Below are positions 16,761 through 24,194 of a DNA stretch of 64,000 bases, piece by piece. The notes beneath the pieces are model-generated. The model was not told where the DNA came from and ran no database searches. It was given only the letters and a program-made list of their open reading frames with translations. Made by a program: the position numbers and the translations under genes. Position 1 is the first letter of the stretch. Each line of letters begins with the position of its first letter. The stretch spans positions 1,832,501-1,896,500 of the forward strand of contig NZ_CP108494.1 in the NCBI RefSeq assembly GCF_041435435.1. The letters run 5' to 3'. The DNA comes from Streptomyces sp. NBC_01241. Lineage in GTDB: Bacteria > Actinomycetota > Actinomycetes > Streptomycetales > Streptomycetaceae.

Positions 16761-17435
16761 ATGGCGCTGACGTCTCCGCGGCGTTCGGCACTCGCCGACC
16801 AGGTGATTGCCCAGCTGAGGGACCAGATCACCTCGGGCGAGTGGCCCGTGGGTTCACGGATTCCCACCGAGCCCGAACTGGTGGAGCAGCTGGGCGTGGC
16901 CCGTAACACCGTCCGCGAGGCCGTGCGCGCGCTCGCACACAACGGCCTGCTCGACATCCGGCAGGGCTCGGGTACGTATGTCGTCGCCACCAGCGAACTG
17001 GCCGGGGTGATGCACCGCCGCTTCGCCACCGCCGATCCGCGCCATGTCGCCGAGCTGCGTTCCACTCTGGAGTCGTCGGCGGCACGGCTGGCGGCCGTCC
17101 GGCGCACCGAGCGGGATCTGAAGCAGCTGGACGCGCTCATGGCGCGGCGGGAGGAGACCTGGGCCGCGGGTGATGCCGAGGCGTTCGTCGCGGCGGATGC
17201 GACGCTGCATCTGGCGGTGGTCGCGGCCTCGCACAATGACGTGCTGACCGGCCTCTATGCCGACCTGGGCGATCTGCTGCGCGATTATCTCAGGGTCGAT
17301 GTCGGCCATGAGCTGGGGCCGGAGAGCCTCATGGACCACGGCCGGCTGGTCGAGGCGATCCGGGCGGGGGACGCGGAGACGGCGGCGGCCGAGGCGGCGA
17401 GTCATGCACTGAGCTGTCTGGTGGACCGGGTGTGA
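16761..17435 (+). CDS. GntR-family regulator, FadR/FCD subfamily
   Basis: A 224-residue protein. The winged helix-turn-helix (residues 8-75) has IPTEPELVEQLGVARNTVREAVRAL and the wing GLLDIRQGSGTYV. The C-terminal FCD ligand domain (about 90-215) has metal/acid-binding His residues in DATLHLAVVAASHND and DHGRLVEAI. ATG 16761 follows AAGGAG. It is divergent from the CynX/NimT permease and most likely represses it in response to a small acid ligand (inference). Confidence 0.92.
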   Translation: MALTSPRRSALADQVIAQLRDQITSGEWPVGSRIPTEPELVEQLGVARNTVREAVRALAHNGLLDIRQGSGTYVVATSELAGVMHRRFATADPRHVAELRSTLESSAARLAAVRRTERDLKQLDALMARREETWAAGDAEAFVAADATLHLAVVAASHNDVLTGLYADLGDLLRDYLRVDVGHELGPESLMDHGRLVEAIRAGDAETAAAEAASHALSCLVDRV

Positions 17436-17511
17436 GGGGGCGCGGCCGTCCGGCGGACCAGGCGTGGGGGTCGAAGTCACCTCGGGTCGACCGGGGTCGC
17501 GTCTCGTCGAG

Positions 17512-17595
17512 CGGAGCCACTTCGCGTCGACCGGCGGTCGCGTCACGGTCAAACGGAGCCACTTCGCGTCGACCGGCGGTCGCGTCGCGGTCAAA
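17512..17595. repeat. 42-bp direct repeat, two full and flanking partial copies
   Basis: Two adjacent 42-bp units differ at one base (start CGGAGCCACTTCGCGTCGAC, end CGGTCAAA). Degenerate part-copies extend from about 17470 to 17625. The array fills the gap between the convergent GntR gene and a secreted-protein gene, and the last CGTCAAACGGAAC copy contains that gene's stop codon. Confidence 0.9.
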
Positions 17596-17609
17596 CGGAA
17601 CGTCGCGCG

Positions 17610-17996
17610 TCAAACGGAACTCTGCACCCGGTGGGTGACCCAGGCCGAGCCGACTTCCTTCCAGCAGCGGTCGTCGAGCCGCACGGTCTGTCCCGGTCCC
17701 ACGTCGACCGGGGTGGCGTCGGCGTCTATGTCCCACCAGCGGCGGCATTCGGTGTGCAGCTGTACGCGATCGGTGGAGGGGTACGGGTTGTGGCAGTAGG
17801 CGACGACCCGGGAGCCCAGGACCGACGTACGGCATTCGGATCCGGCGGGCTCCGGGGTGGGAGCGTCGGGAGCGGACGCCCCGGCTCCACTCGGTCCCGC
17901 CATGGATATGACGGATATGCCCAGGGGGGCTATGAGTCCGGCGATGACCACGGAGGCCGCCGGCAGGGCCCAGGTTCGGCGACGTGTGGAGCGCAC
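17610..17996 (-). CDS. Secreted or membrane-anchored hypothetical protein
   Basis: A 128-residue protein: basic N-terminus, hydrophobic segment (ALPAASVVIAGLIAPLGISVIS, about residues 10-31), a Pro/Ala spacer, then a domain of about 75 residues with four cysteines (ECRTSVL, VAYCHNP, HTECRRWW, DDRCWKEV) that could form two disulfides outside the cell. GTG 17996 follows GGAGGAGG at ideal spacing. The strong RBS and patterned cysteines support a real gene. Function unknown. Confidence 0.75.
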   Translation of the reverse strand: MRSTRRRTWALPAASVVIAGLIAPLGISVISMAGPSGAGASAPDAPTPEPAGSECRTSVLGSRVVAYCHNPYPSTDRVQLHTECRRWWDIDADATPVDVGPGQTVRLDDRCWKEVGSAWVTHRVQSSV

Positions 17997-18103
17997 AGCG
18001 ACCTCCTCCCCGCAGCCTGACAAAAGTCCGGTTCCACCACATTCTGCGGTGGATCGACCATCTTTTCGACTTGGGCGGGTCGGGGCCGGGCACAGACGCA
18101 CGA

Positions 18104-18141
18104 CGGCCGCGTACCGCCTGCTCAGAGGCGGTACGCGGCCG
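18104..18141 (-). terminator. Terminator of the fabG-fabI operon
   Basis: CGGCCGCGTACCGCCT (18104-18119) pairs perfectly with AGGCGGTACGCGGCCG (18126-18141) around a 6-nt loop, 24 nt beyond the fabI stop. Confidence 0.85.
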
Positions 18142-18164
18142 TGTCACAGCCTGTCGGCGCGGGT

Positions 18165-18932
18165 TCAGGCACCCATCATGTGCACGCCACCATCGACGTG
18201 GACGATCTCGCCGGTGGTCTTCGGGAAGAAGTCGGAGAGCAGGGCCACGACACCGCGGCCGGCCGGCTCCGGGTCCGCCATGTTCCAGGCCAGCGGGGAG
18301 CGGGTGTTCCACACGTCCGCGAGCTCGGAGAAGCCCGGGATGGACTTCGCGGCCATGGAGCCGATCGGTCCGGCCGAGATCAGGTTGCAGCGGATGCCGT
18401 CCTTGCCCAGGTCACGGGCGAGGTAGCGGGAGGTGGCCTCCAGCGCGGCCTTGGCCGGGCCCATCCAGTCGTACTGCGGCCAGGCGTACTGCGCGTCGAA
18501 GGTGAGGCCGACGATCGAGCCGCCGTCGTTCATCAGCGGCTTGCAGGCCATGGCGAGCGACTTCAGCGAGAACGCCGAGACGTGCATCGCCGTGGCGACG
18601 GACTCGAACGGGGTGTTCAGGAAGTTGCCGCCGAGCGCGTCCTGCGGCGCGAATCCGATGGAGTGCACGACGCCGTCGAGCGAACCGAGCTCGTCACGGA
18701 CCAGACCGGCGAGGCGGTCGAGGTGCTCGGCGTTGGTCACGTCCAGCTCGATGACCTTGGCCGGCTTCGGCAGCTTCTTGGCGATGCGCTCCGTCAGCGT
18801 GGGCCGAGGGAACGCGGTCAGGATGACCTCGGCACCCTGCTCCTGAGCCACCTTGGCGGTGTGGAAAGCGATGGACGACTCCATCAGCACACCGGTGATG
18901 AGGATGCGCTTGCCGTCGAGAATTCCGCTCAT
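18165..18932 (-). CDS. fabI: Enoyl-[acyl-carrier-protein] reductase (NADH), FabI/InhA
   Basis: A 255-residue short-chain-dehydrogenase-fold enoyl-ACP reductase. It has the FabI/InhA-type nucleotide loop ITGVLMESSIAF, the catalytic YDWMGPAK (Tyr-x6-Lys spacing of InhA rather than the SDR YxxxK), and the substrate loop ISAGPIGSMAAKSIPGF. It reduces trans-2-enoyl-ACP in fatty acid elongation. It begins 5 bp after the fabG stop; the two form an operon that ends in a strong hairpin. Confidence 0.95.
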   Translation of the reverse strand: MSGILDGKRILITGVLMESSIAFHTAKVAQEQGAEVILTAFPRPTLTERIAKKLPKPAKVIELDVTNAEHLDRLAGLVRDELGSLDGVVHSIGFAPQDALGGNFLNTPFESVATAMHVSAFSLKSLAMACKPLMNDGGSIVGLTFDAQYAWPQYDWMGPAKAALEATSRYLARDLGKDGIRCNLISAGPIGSMAAKSIPGFSELADVWNTRSPLAWNMADPEPAGRGVVALLSDFFPKTTGEIVHVDGGVHMMGA

Positions 18933-18937
18933 GGTGA

Positions 18938-19657
18938 TCAGTGACCCATGCCCAATCCGCCGTCAACGGGAATGACGGCTCCAGTGATGTACGACGCGTC
19001 GTCGGAGGCGAGGAAGCGCACAGCGGCGGCGATCTCCTCGGGCTGCGCGTAGCGGCCGAGCGGCACCTGGGACACGATGCCCTTGCGCTGCTCCTCGGTG
19101 AGCGCCTGCGTCATGTCGGTGTCGACAAAACCGGGCGCGACGACGTTGAAAGTGATGTTCCGCGAACCGAGTTCACGGGCCAGCGACCGGGCGAAGCCGA
19201 CCAGACCCGCCTTGGAGGCGGCGTAGTTCGCCTGCCCGGCCGAGCCGAGGAGCCCGACGACGGAGGAGATGAGGACGACGCGGCCCTTCTTGGCGCGCAG
19301 CATGCCGCGGTTGGCGCGCTTGACGACCCGGAAGGTGCCGGTGAGGTTGGTGTCGAGTACGGACGTGAAGTCGTCCTCGGACATCCGCATGAGCAACTGG
19401 TCTTTGGTGATACCGGCGTTGGCGACCAGTACCTCGACGGGGCCGTGCTTGTCCTCGATCTCCTTGTAGGCCTGCTCCACCTGTTCGGCGTCCGTGATGT
19501 CGCACCGGACGGCCAGAACGCCCGCCTCGGTAAGGATCTGGGGGGGCTCGCCCGAGCGGTAGGTGATCGCGACCTTGTCGCCGTTGTCGGCGAAAGCGCG
19601 GGCGATGGCGAGGCCGATGCCCCGGTTTCCTCCGGTGACGAGAACCGAGCGGCTCAA
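18938..19657 (-). CDS. fabG: 3-oxoacyl-[acyl-carrier-protein] reductase FabG
   Basis: A 239-residue SDR enzyme. The nucleotide-binding motif is TGGNRGIG at the N-terminus, with NAG in VANAGITKD, catalytic Ser in LISSVVG and YAASK. It reduces 3-oxoacyl-ACP with NADPH. The start is TTG 19657, supported by AAAGGGTG upstream and by the domain beginning at once (SRSVLVTGG); no ATG/GTG is available close by. It is first gene of fabG-fabI. Confidence 0.94.
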   Translation of the reverse strand: MSRSVLVTGGNRGIGLAIARAFADNGDKVAITYRSGEPPQILTEAGVLAVRCDITDAEQVEQAYKEIEDKHGPVEVLVANAGITKDQLLMRMSEDDFTSVLDTNLTGTFRVVKRANRGMLRAKKGRVVLISSVVGLLGSAGQANYAASKAGLVGFARSLARELGSRNITFNVVAPGFVDTDMTQALTEEQRKGIVSQVPLGRYAQPEEIAAAVRFLASDDASYITGAVIPVDGGLGMGH

Positions 19658-19789
19658 CGGATCACCCTTTCGATAGCGGTCTGGTACCTCGAAAACCTAT
19701 CGGTACCACCCGCTCCGCGAGCAATCGGCCCCTGACAGCGCCGCCCGCCGGGCACTGTGGGGTTCCTACAGTTGGCACCCGGCCCGGCC

Positions 19790-20185
19790 TCATTCCGCCA
19801 TTCCGGGCGCATGCGCGGAGAGGCCCTCTTCCCTCGCTGAGTCGAGCATGCGCTTGTCGTACGTGATCAGGGAGTCAAGAGCTCCGCCGATGACGAGCGC
19901 GCTCGCGACGTGAATGGCATCAAGGGATCTCAGAGCCCCCGAGACCCTGGTGGCCAGATCCCGGACCTCTTCCGTCAGCAGGATCTCGGTGACCATCCCG
20001 TCCAGATCCGACAGTGCATTGGGGAATGATCCGGCCTTGTCGAGCTGCCGGACGGTCTCGACAATGCCGATGGTGCTGGTGGCCAAGGGCAGTCCGGGCC
20101 GGTCGGACAGGAATGTCCTGAGCTCGGCAGCACCCGGCCTGCCTGTGAGCAGAGTGATGAGCGCCGAGGAATCCATGTAGATCAA
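19790..20185 (-). CDS. PIN-domain ribonuclease toxin (VapC-like)
   Basis: A 131-residue PIN domain with the acidic active site: Asp5 in IYMDSSALI, Glu in TIGIVETVRQ (about 43), Asp in LDAIHVASAL (about 90) and Asp in ITYDKRM (about 109). VapC toxins are Mg-dependent RNases cutting tRNA or rRNA. The TTG start at 20185 overlaps the antitoxin stop (TTGA), giving translational coupling; an ATG 9 nt later is the alternative. Confidence 0.9.
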   Translation of the reverse strand: MIYMDSSALITLLTGRPGAAELRTFLSDRPGLPLATSTIGIVETVRQLDKAGSFPNALSDLDGMVTEILLTEEVRDLATRVSGALRSLDAIHVASALVIGGALDSLITYDKRMLDSAREEGLSAHAPGMAE

Positions 20186-20469
20186 CGGTCGTCCTCCTCG
20201 CGTTCGGCCAGGAGAAGCTCCAGCGGATCGGGGGAGCCTGAGGGGAGGTCGTAGCGCGGAAAGTGGTCGAGGTCCGAGGTGGTCGCAGCCTTGAGCCGGA
20301 TCTTCCCCTGAGCCACCAGGTCCGCGTACCGGGATGTCGCCCCTGAGCCGGGCAGCAGTATGGCGATCACCTTGCCGTGCCGGGTGACCTGGACCGCCTC
20401 CCCCTTCTCCACGCGGGCGAAGACGGCGCTCGGGTTGTACGAGAACTCTCGGACGGAGATTGCGCTCAT
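20182..20469 (-). CDS. Phd/YefM-type antitoxin
   Basis: A 95-residue protein: N-terminal Phd/YefM DNA-binding fold (MSAISVREFSYNPSAVFARV, then GEAVQVTRHGKVIAILLP) and a disordered acidic C-terminus expected to neutralise the toxin. ATG 20469 is chosen because the fold begins there; the frame is open for 56 codons further upstream without a plausible start. It is upstream of and overlaps the vapC-like gene. Direct repeats just upstream (20506-20532) may be its autoregulatory site. Confidence 0.88.
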   Translation of the reverse strand: MSAISVREFSYNPSAVFARVEKGEAVQVTRHGKVIAILLPGSGATSRYADLVAQGKIRLKAATTSDLDHFPRYDLPSGSPDPLELLLAEREEDDR

Positions 20470-20505
20470 CGGGGACGGGGCTCCCTTCAGCATGCGGCCA
20501 AGAAA

Positions 20506-20532
20506 GTACCTACACTCCAATATTGTACCTAC
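20506..20532 (-). promoter_or_regulatory. Candidate promoter/operator of the toxin-antitoxin operon
   Basis: GTACCTAC occurs at 20506-20513 and again at 20525-20532, a 19-bp period. On the minus strand, TACAAT (within the upstream repeat, complement of 20524-20529) is a good -10. Repeats flanking a -10 fit autoregulation by the antitoxin. Confidence 0.45.
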
Positions 20533-20621
20533 AGCGAGGGTGCATCGGCGCAGGCTCCGGCAGCTCCCACGAGGCGATACCCCCCGACTTGGCCCGTTCA
20601 TCACCCCCACCCCCGCGAGGC

Positions 20622-21098
20622 TCATCCCGCCGGGCATGGCACGCGACAGCGGATCTGTTTGCCGATCGACGACCGGACCACATGCCAGCCCGGAGCGAGC
20701 AGATCCAGCAGCGCGAGGCCGCGGCCGGCCTCGGCCTCCGCGTCGTCCAGCGCGATACCGCGACGGCGCGGAACGGTGCGGGGGTCCGGGTCATGGACAT
20801 TGACCGCGATCCCGAAGGCCGCGGCGTACACCTCCACCACCACGGGCACGTGATCCCCGCACGCCCGAACGGCGTTCCCGACGAGCTCCGACACGACGAG
20901 CTGCGCGGTGTCGGCCACGTCGCCCTGCACGCCCAGCTCGGCCAGGGCCTTGGCGGTGAGCTCACGTACGGAGCGGAGGTTCGGGCCGGAGGCGTTGATG
21001 TGCGCCGCGAAGCCGCGGCTCCGGTAGCGCACGTAGCGCCCGACGGCGGGTGGCGGGGATGACGGGTCCTGGTCTTCCTCGTCGGCCATACCGAACAT
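20622..21098 (-). CDS. Anti-sigma-like histidine-kinase-fold ATPase (RsbW/AbaA-locus type)
   Basis: A 158-residue GHKL ATPase. The N box is in AQLVVSELVGNAVRA (about residues 68-82), the G1 box in VNVHDPDP, and the G2-like region in AGRGLALLDLLA. Streptomyces encode dozens of such proteins, thought to bind sigma or anti-sigma partners. It is divergent from the WhiJ-like regulator and DUF397 gene, the usual trio. ATG 21098 follows GGAGG; an ATG three codons downstream is possible. Confidence 0.88.
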   Translation of the reverse strand: MFGMADEEDQDPSSPPPAVGRYVRYRSRGFAAHINASGPNLRSVRELTAKALAELGVQGDVADTAQLVVSELVGNAVRACGDHVPVVVEVYAAAFGIAVNVHDPDPRTVPRRRGIALDDAEAEAGRGLALLDLLAPGWHVVRSSIGKQIRCRVPCPAG

Positions 21099-21212
21099 GA
21101 CGCCTCCAGCCTGCGGCGCGGGGCCGCGCGAAGTGGGGATATCCACCACGCCATGCAATTGCGCATGCACGGTGAGTGGCGGCAGATAGCGATGATGCAC
21201 CCCTCCACCCTG

Positions 21213-21230
21213 GGTAGCAAGTTTTCTACC
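21213..21230. promoter_or_regulatory. Candidate WhiJ-type operator palindrome
   Basis: GGTAGCAAGTTTTCTACC matches its reverse complement at 14 of 18 positions (GGTAG...CTACC arms). It lies between the divergent ATPase and XRE regulator genes, 65 bp before the latter's proposed start. Confidence 0.5.
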
Positions 21231-21294
21231 TCTTTCGGTGATGAGTTCCCGGAAAGGTATTCAGCACCACCAACTACTGAGGTATGACTGCGAC

Positions 21295-22161
21295 ATGCCC
21301 AACTCTCCCCTGGTACCGACCGTCCGGCGCCGACGCCTGGGATCCACGCTCAGACGTCTGCGGAACGGCGCAGGTCTGACGCTCGACGAGGCCGCCGTCG
21401 CCATGGGCTGGAAAGGCCCGAAGCTGTCGAAGATCGAGAGCGCCAATCAGACCATCAGGCCCGGCGATGTCGTGACGCTGCTCAAGGTCTACGGGATCAA
21501 CGATCTGGAAACGCTCAACGCCCTGGACAATCTGGCCAAGGACGCCAGCAAGAAGGGGTGGTGGCAGACCTACAGCGGAATCGTGTCCCCTGCCTACGCC
21601 GACTACATCTCGCTGGAGTCCGACGCCTCGCAGATCTGCGAATGGTCGCCACTGGTGATCCCGGGCTTGTTGCAGACCGCTGCGTACGCGCGCGAGAACA
21701 TCGCGGGAATCACAACTTTCCGCACCACCGACGAAGTTGCGGCCCTTGCCGAAGTACGGTTGGCCCGGCAGTCCGTACTCACTCGGCCGGGAAAGCCGTT
21801 GGAACTGTGGGCCATCATCCACGAGGCCGCGCTCCACCAGCGATTCGCCGTCCGTCCCGCCACCATGCGCGAGCAGTTGCGACGCCTGCTCGATTCGGCG
21901 GAGATGCCCAACGTGACCATCCAACTGATGCCGTTGGGCTCAACCGCGCATCCTGGAGTCGTGGGCGGCTTCAGCATGGTCGGTTTCCCCGGCCCCGCCC
22001 CGGACGTGGTTCTGCTGGAAAACCTCAGCGGAGAGACTTACCTTGAGGGCGAAGGAGCGTCGCCCTTCGCGAAGGCGTTCGAGCGGATTCGGGCCACAGC
22101 GCTGTCCACGGAGGACTCGGCCGCACGCATAGCTGAGATGGAAGAAGGCCACAGAAAGTGA
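21295..22161 (+). CDS. XRE-family regulator with DUF5753 domain (WhiJ-like)
   Basis: A 288-residue regulator. The helix-turn-helix (about residues 10-65) has LGSTLRRLRNGAGLTLDEAAVAMGW and KLSKIESANQTI. The DUF5753 domain (about 100-280) has WSPLVIPGLLQTAAYAR and the later PGVVGGFSMVGFP. WhiJ-like proteins in Streptomyces repress development and act with a small DUF397 partner, whose gene overlaps its 3' end. ATG 21295 has a distant GAGG; starts at 21238 or 21241 are possible but add a low-complexity leader. Confidence 0.9.
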   Translation: MPNSPLVPTVRRRRLGSTLRRLRNGAGLTLDEAAVAMGWKGPKLSKIESANQTIRPGDVVTLLKVYGINDLETLNALDNLAKDASKKGWWQTYSGIVSPAYADYISLESDASQICEWSPLVIPGLLQTAAYARENIAGITTFRTTDEVAALAEVRLARQSVLTRPGKPLELWAIIHEAALHQRFAVRPATMREQLRRLLDSAEMPNVTIQLMPLGSTAHPGVVGGFSMVGFPGPAPDVVLLENLSGETYLEGEGASPFAKAFERIRATALSTEDSAARIAEMEEGHRK

Positions 22162-22379
22162 ACGCGCCCGAGGCGGAGCTGTTCGGACATGACCTCTCGA
22201 TCGTGTCCTGGCGCAGGTCCTCCGCCAGTGGAGCCGAGAACAACTGCGTAGAAGTCGCCAACCTCCCCGGAGGAGCAACGGCGGTACGCGACTCGAAAGA
22301 CCCCGCACGCACCCCCCTGCGGTTCACAGTCTCGGGGTGGGCCGCGTTCAGGGCGGGTGTGATCGACGGCGAACTGTGA
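22158..22379 (+). CDS. DUF397 small protein
   Basis: A 73-residue protein with the DUF397 signature: SWRRSSASGAENNCVEVA, then AVRDSKDP and a closing FTVSGWAAFRAGV. Its GTG start overlaps the regulator's stop (GTGA), so the two are translationally coupled. DUF397 proteins work with WhiJ-like regulators; the conserved cysteine may be functional. Likely the antagonist or co-factor of the adjacent regulator (inference from known whiJ loci). Confidence 0.92.
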   Translation: MNAPEAELFGHDLSIVSWRRSSASGAENNCVEVANLPGGATAVRDSKDPARTPLRFTVSGWAAFRAGVIDGEL

Positions 22380-22583
22380 CCGGTCGGGGCGGCTGGCCCG
22401 AGGGGCCATCTCGTAGGAGATGAAGCTCTGTTCGAGGCACCGCGACCGGATCCAGGACTCGGGTGGCCCACGCCGAACCGGTTGGACGAGTTCGGCGTGC
22501 TCATCCGGGGAAACCTATGGCCGGTCGCCCTCGACGCACGGCATGGTTCACTGCGGACACATGCCGAAAAGACGGAGTACTAC

Positions 22584-24107
22584 ATGCCTCATGAGGTAGA
22601 TCAGTCGTTCCTGGCCCTGCCCCTGCGGGCCCTCGCCGACGCGGCGCTCGCCCGCGCGCGTGCGCTGGGGGCCGTGCATGCCGACTTCCGGTTCGAGCGG
22701 GTGCGCAGCGCGTCCTGGCGGCTGCGGGACGCCCGGCCCGCCGGGACCTCGGACACCACCGACCTCGGGTACGCGGTACGCGTGGTGCACGGTGGTGCGT
22801 GGGGGTTCGCGTCGGGCGTGGATCTGACGATGGACGCCGCGGCGAAGGTCGCCTCGCAGGCCGTCGCCATGGCGAAGCTGTCGGCGAAGGTGATCGCGGC
22901 GGCCGGGTCCGACGAGCGGGTGGAACTGGCGGACGAGCCGGTGCACGGTGAGCGGACCTGGGTCTCGGCGTACGACATCGACCCGTTCTCCGTACCGGAC
23001 GAGGAGAAGGCGGGGCTGCTCGCCGAGTGGAGCAGCCGGCTACTGGGCGCGGAGGGGGTCGCGCATGTGGACGCCTCGCTGATGACCGTCCACGAGAACA
23101 AGTTCTACGCGGACACGGCGGGCACCGTCACCACCCAGCAGCGGGTGCGGCTGCATCCGCAGCTCACCGCCGTCGCCGTGGACGGGACCACGGGTGAGTT
23201 CGACTCGATGCGGACGATCGCCCCGCCGGTGGGCCGCGGCTGGGAGTACCTGACCGGAACCGGCTGGGACTGGGACGGCGAGCTGGAGCGGATTCCCGGG
23301 CTGCTGGCCGAGAAGATGCGGGCGCCGAGCGTCGAGGCGGGGACGTACGACCTGGTCGTCGACCCGTCGAATCTCTGGCTGACCATCCATGAGTCGATCG
23401 GCCACGCGACCGAGCTGGACCGGGCGCTGGGGTACGAGGCGGCGTACGCCGGGACCTCGTTCGCCACGTTCGACCGGCTGGGGAAGCTGGCGTACGGCTC
23501 CCCCGTGATGAATGTGACGGGCGACCGCACCACCGAGCACGGGCTCGCGACCATCGGGTACGACGATGAAGGGGTCGAGGCGCAGTCCTGGGACCTGATC
23601 AAGGACGGGACGCTGGTCGGGTACCAGTTGGACCGGCGGATCGCGAAGCTGACGGGTCTGGGCCGGTCCAACGGGTGTGCGTACGCCGACTCGCCGGGCC
23701 ATGTCCCCGTGCAGCGGATGGCGAACGTGTCGCTGCGGCCGGATCCGGGCGGGCTGTCCACGGAGGATCTGATCGGCGGGGTGGAGCGCGGGATCTATGT
23801 GGTCGGCGACCGGTCCTGGTCGATCGACATGCAGAGGTACAACTTCCAGTTCACCGGGCAGCGGTTCTTCCGGATCGAGAACGGCAGGCTGGCCGGTCAG
23901 CTGCGTGATGTCGCGTACCAGGCGACGACGACGGACTTCTGGGGCTCGATGGAGAAGGTCGGTGGCCCGCAGACGTACGTCCTGGGCGGCGCCTTCAACT
24001 GCGGCAAGGCCCAGCCGGGCCAGGTCGCGGCGGTCTCGCACGGCTGCCCCTCCGCCCTCTTCCGGGGCGTCAACATCCTCAACACGACGCAGGAGGCCGG
24101 ACGATGA
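22584..24107 (+). CDS. tldD: Metalloprotease TldD
   Basis: A 507-residue TldD subunit. The zinc-binding HESIGH motif (HExxxH) is in TIHESIGHATELDRALGYE (about residue 271), with further conserved GVERGIYVVGDRSW and a cysteine-containing C-terminus. With the TldE/PmbA partner encoded next it forms a protease that processes unfolded or modified peptides such as antitoxins and RiPPs. ATG 22584 follows GGAG. The last nine codons (LNTTQEAGR) are duplicated downstream in a mini-ORF. Confidence 0.95.
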   Translation: MPHEVDQSFLALPLRALADAALARARALGAVHADFRFERVRSASWRLRDARPAGTSDTTDLGYAVRVVHGGAWGFASGVDLTMDAAAKVASQAVAMAKLSAKVIAAAGSDERVELADEPVHGERTWVSAYDIDPFSVPDEEKAGLLAEWSSRLLGAEGVAHVDASLMTVHENKFYADTAGTVTTQQRVRLHPQLTAVAVDGTTGEFDSMRTIAPPVGRGWEYLTGTGWDWDGELERIPGLLAEKMRAPSVEAGTYDLVVDPSNLWLTIHESIGHATELDRALGYEAAYAGTSFATFDRLGKLAYGSPVMNVTGDRTTEHGLATIGYDDEGVEAQSWDLIKDGTLVGYQLDRRIAKLTGLGRSNGCAYADSPGHVPVQRMANVSLRPDPGGLSTEDLIGGVERGIYVVGDRSWSIDMQRYNFQFTGQRFFRIENGRLAGQLRDVAYQATTTDFWGSMEKVGGPQTYVLGGAFNCGKAQPGQVAAVSHGCPSALFRGVNILNTTQEAGR

Positions 24108-24194
24108 GCGTTCATCACGGAACCGGCCGGGGGTCCGGGGGTCGACACCCGGGACAGCACAGTCTCAACACGACGAAGGAGGCCGGACGATGAG
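24080..24194 (+). repeat. 29-nt direct repeat spanning the tldD/tldE junction
   Basis: Positions 24080-24108 and 24166-24194 agree at 28 of 29 bases. Each copy contains AGGAGG-like Shine-Dalgarno sequence and GGACGATGAG, so each has the end of a reading frame (TGA) overlapping an ATG. The 57-nt spacer between them is unrelated. The period is 86 bp. Confidence 0.93.
24104..24193 (+). CDS. 29-codon mini-ORF bridging tldD and tldE
   Basis: ATG 24104 overlaps the tldD stop (ATGA) and TGA 24191-24193 overlaps the tldE start (ATGA). The frame encodes 29 residues, MSVHHGTG at the start and SLNTTKEAGR at the end; the end copies TldD's own C-terminus (LNTTQEAGR). It arose with the 29-nt duplication. 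It has a good Shine-Dalgarno sequence (AGGAGG) and would keep translational coupling through the insert. Whether the peptide matters is unknown. Confidence 0.4.
   Translation: MSVHHGTGRGSGGRHPGQHSLNTTKEAGR

Noticed and set aside
19790..22379. Defence island
   Set aside because: Apart from the toxin-antitoxin pair there are no nuclease, restriction or abortive-infection genes; the WhiJ-type trio is a developmental regulator family.
24104..24193. Idea that the mini-ORF is a RiPP precursor for TldD/TldE
   Set aside because: It is attractive because TldD/TldE mature some peptides, but the peptide derives from a duplication of the TldD tail and no modification enzymes are nearby. Kept only as a structural finding.
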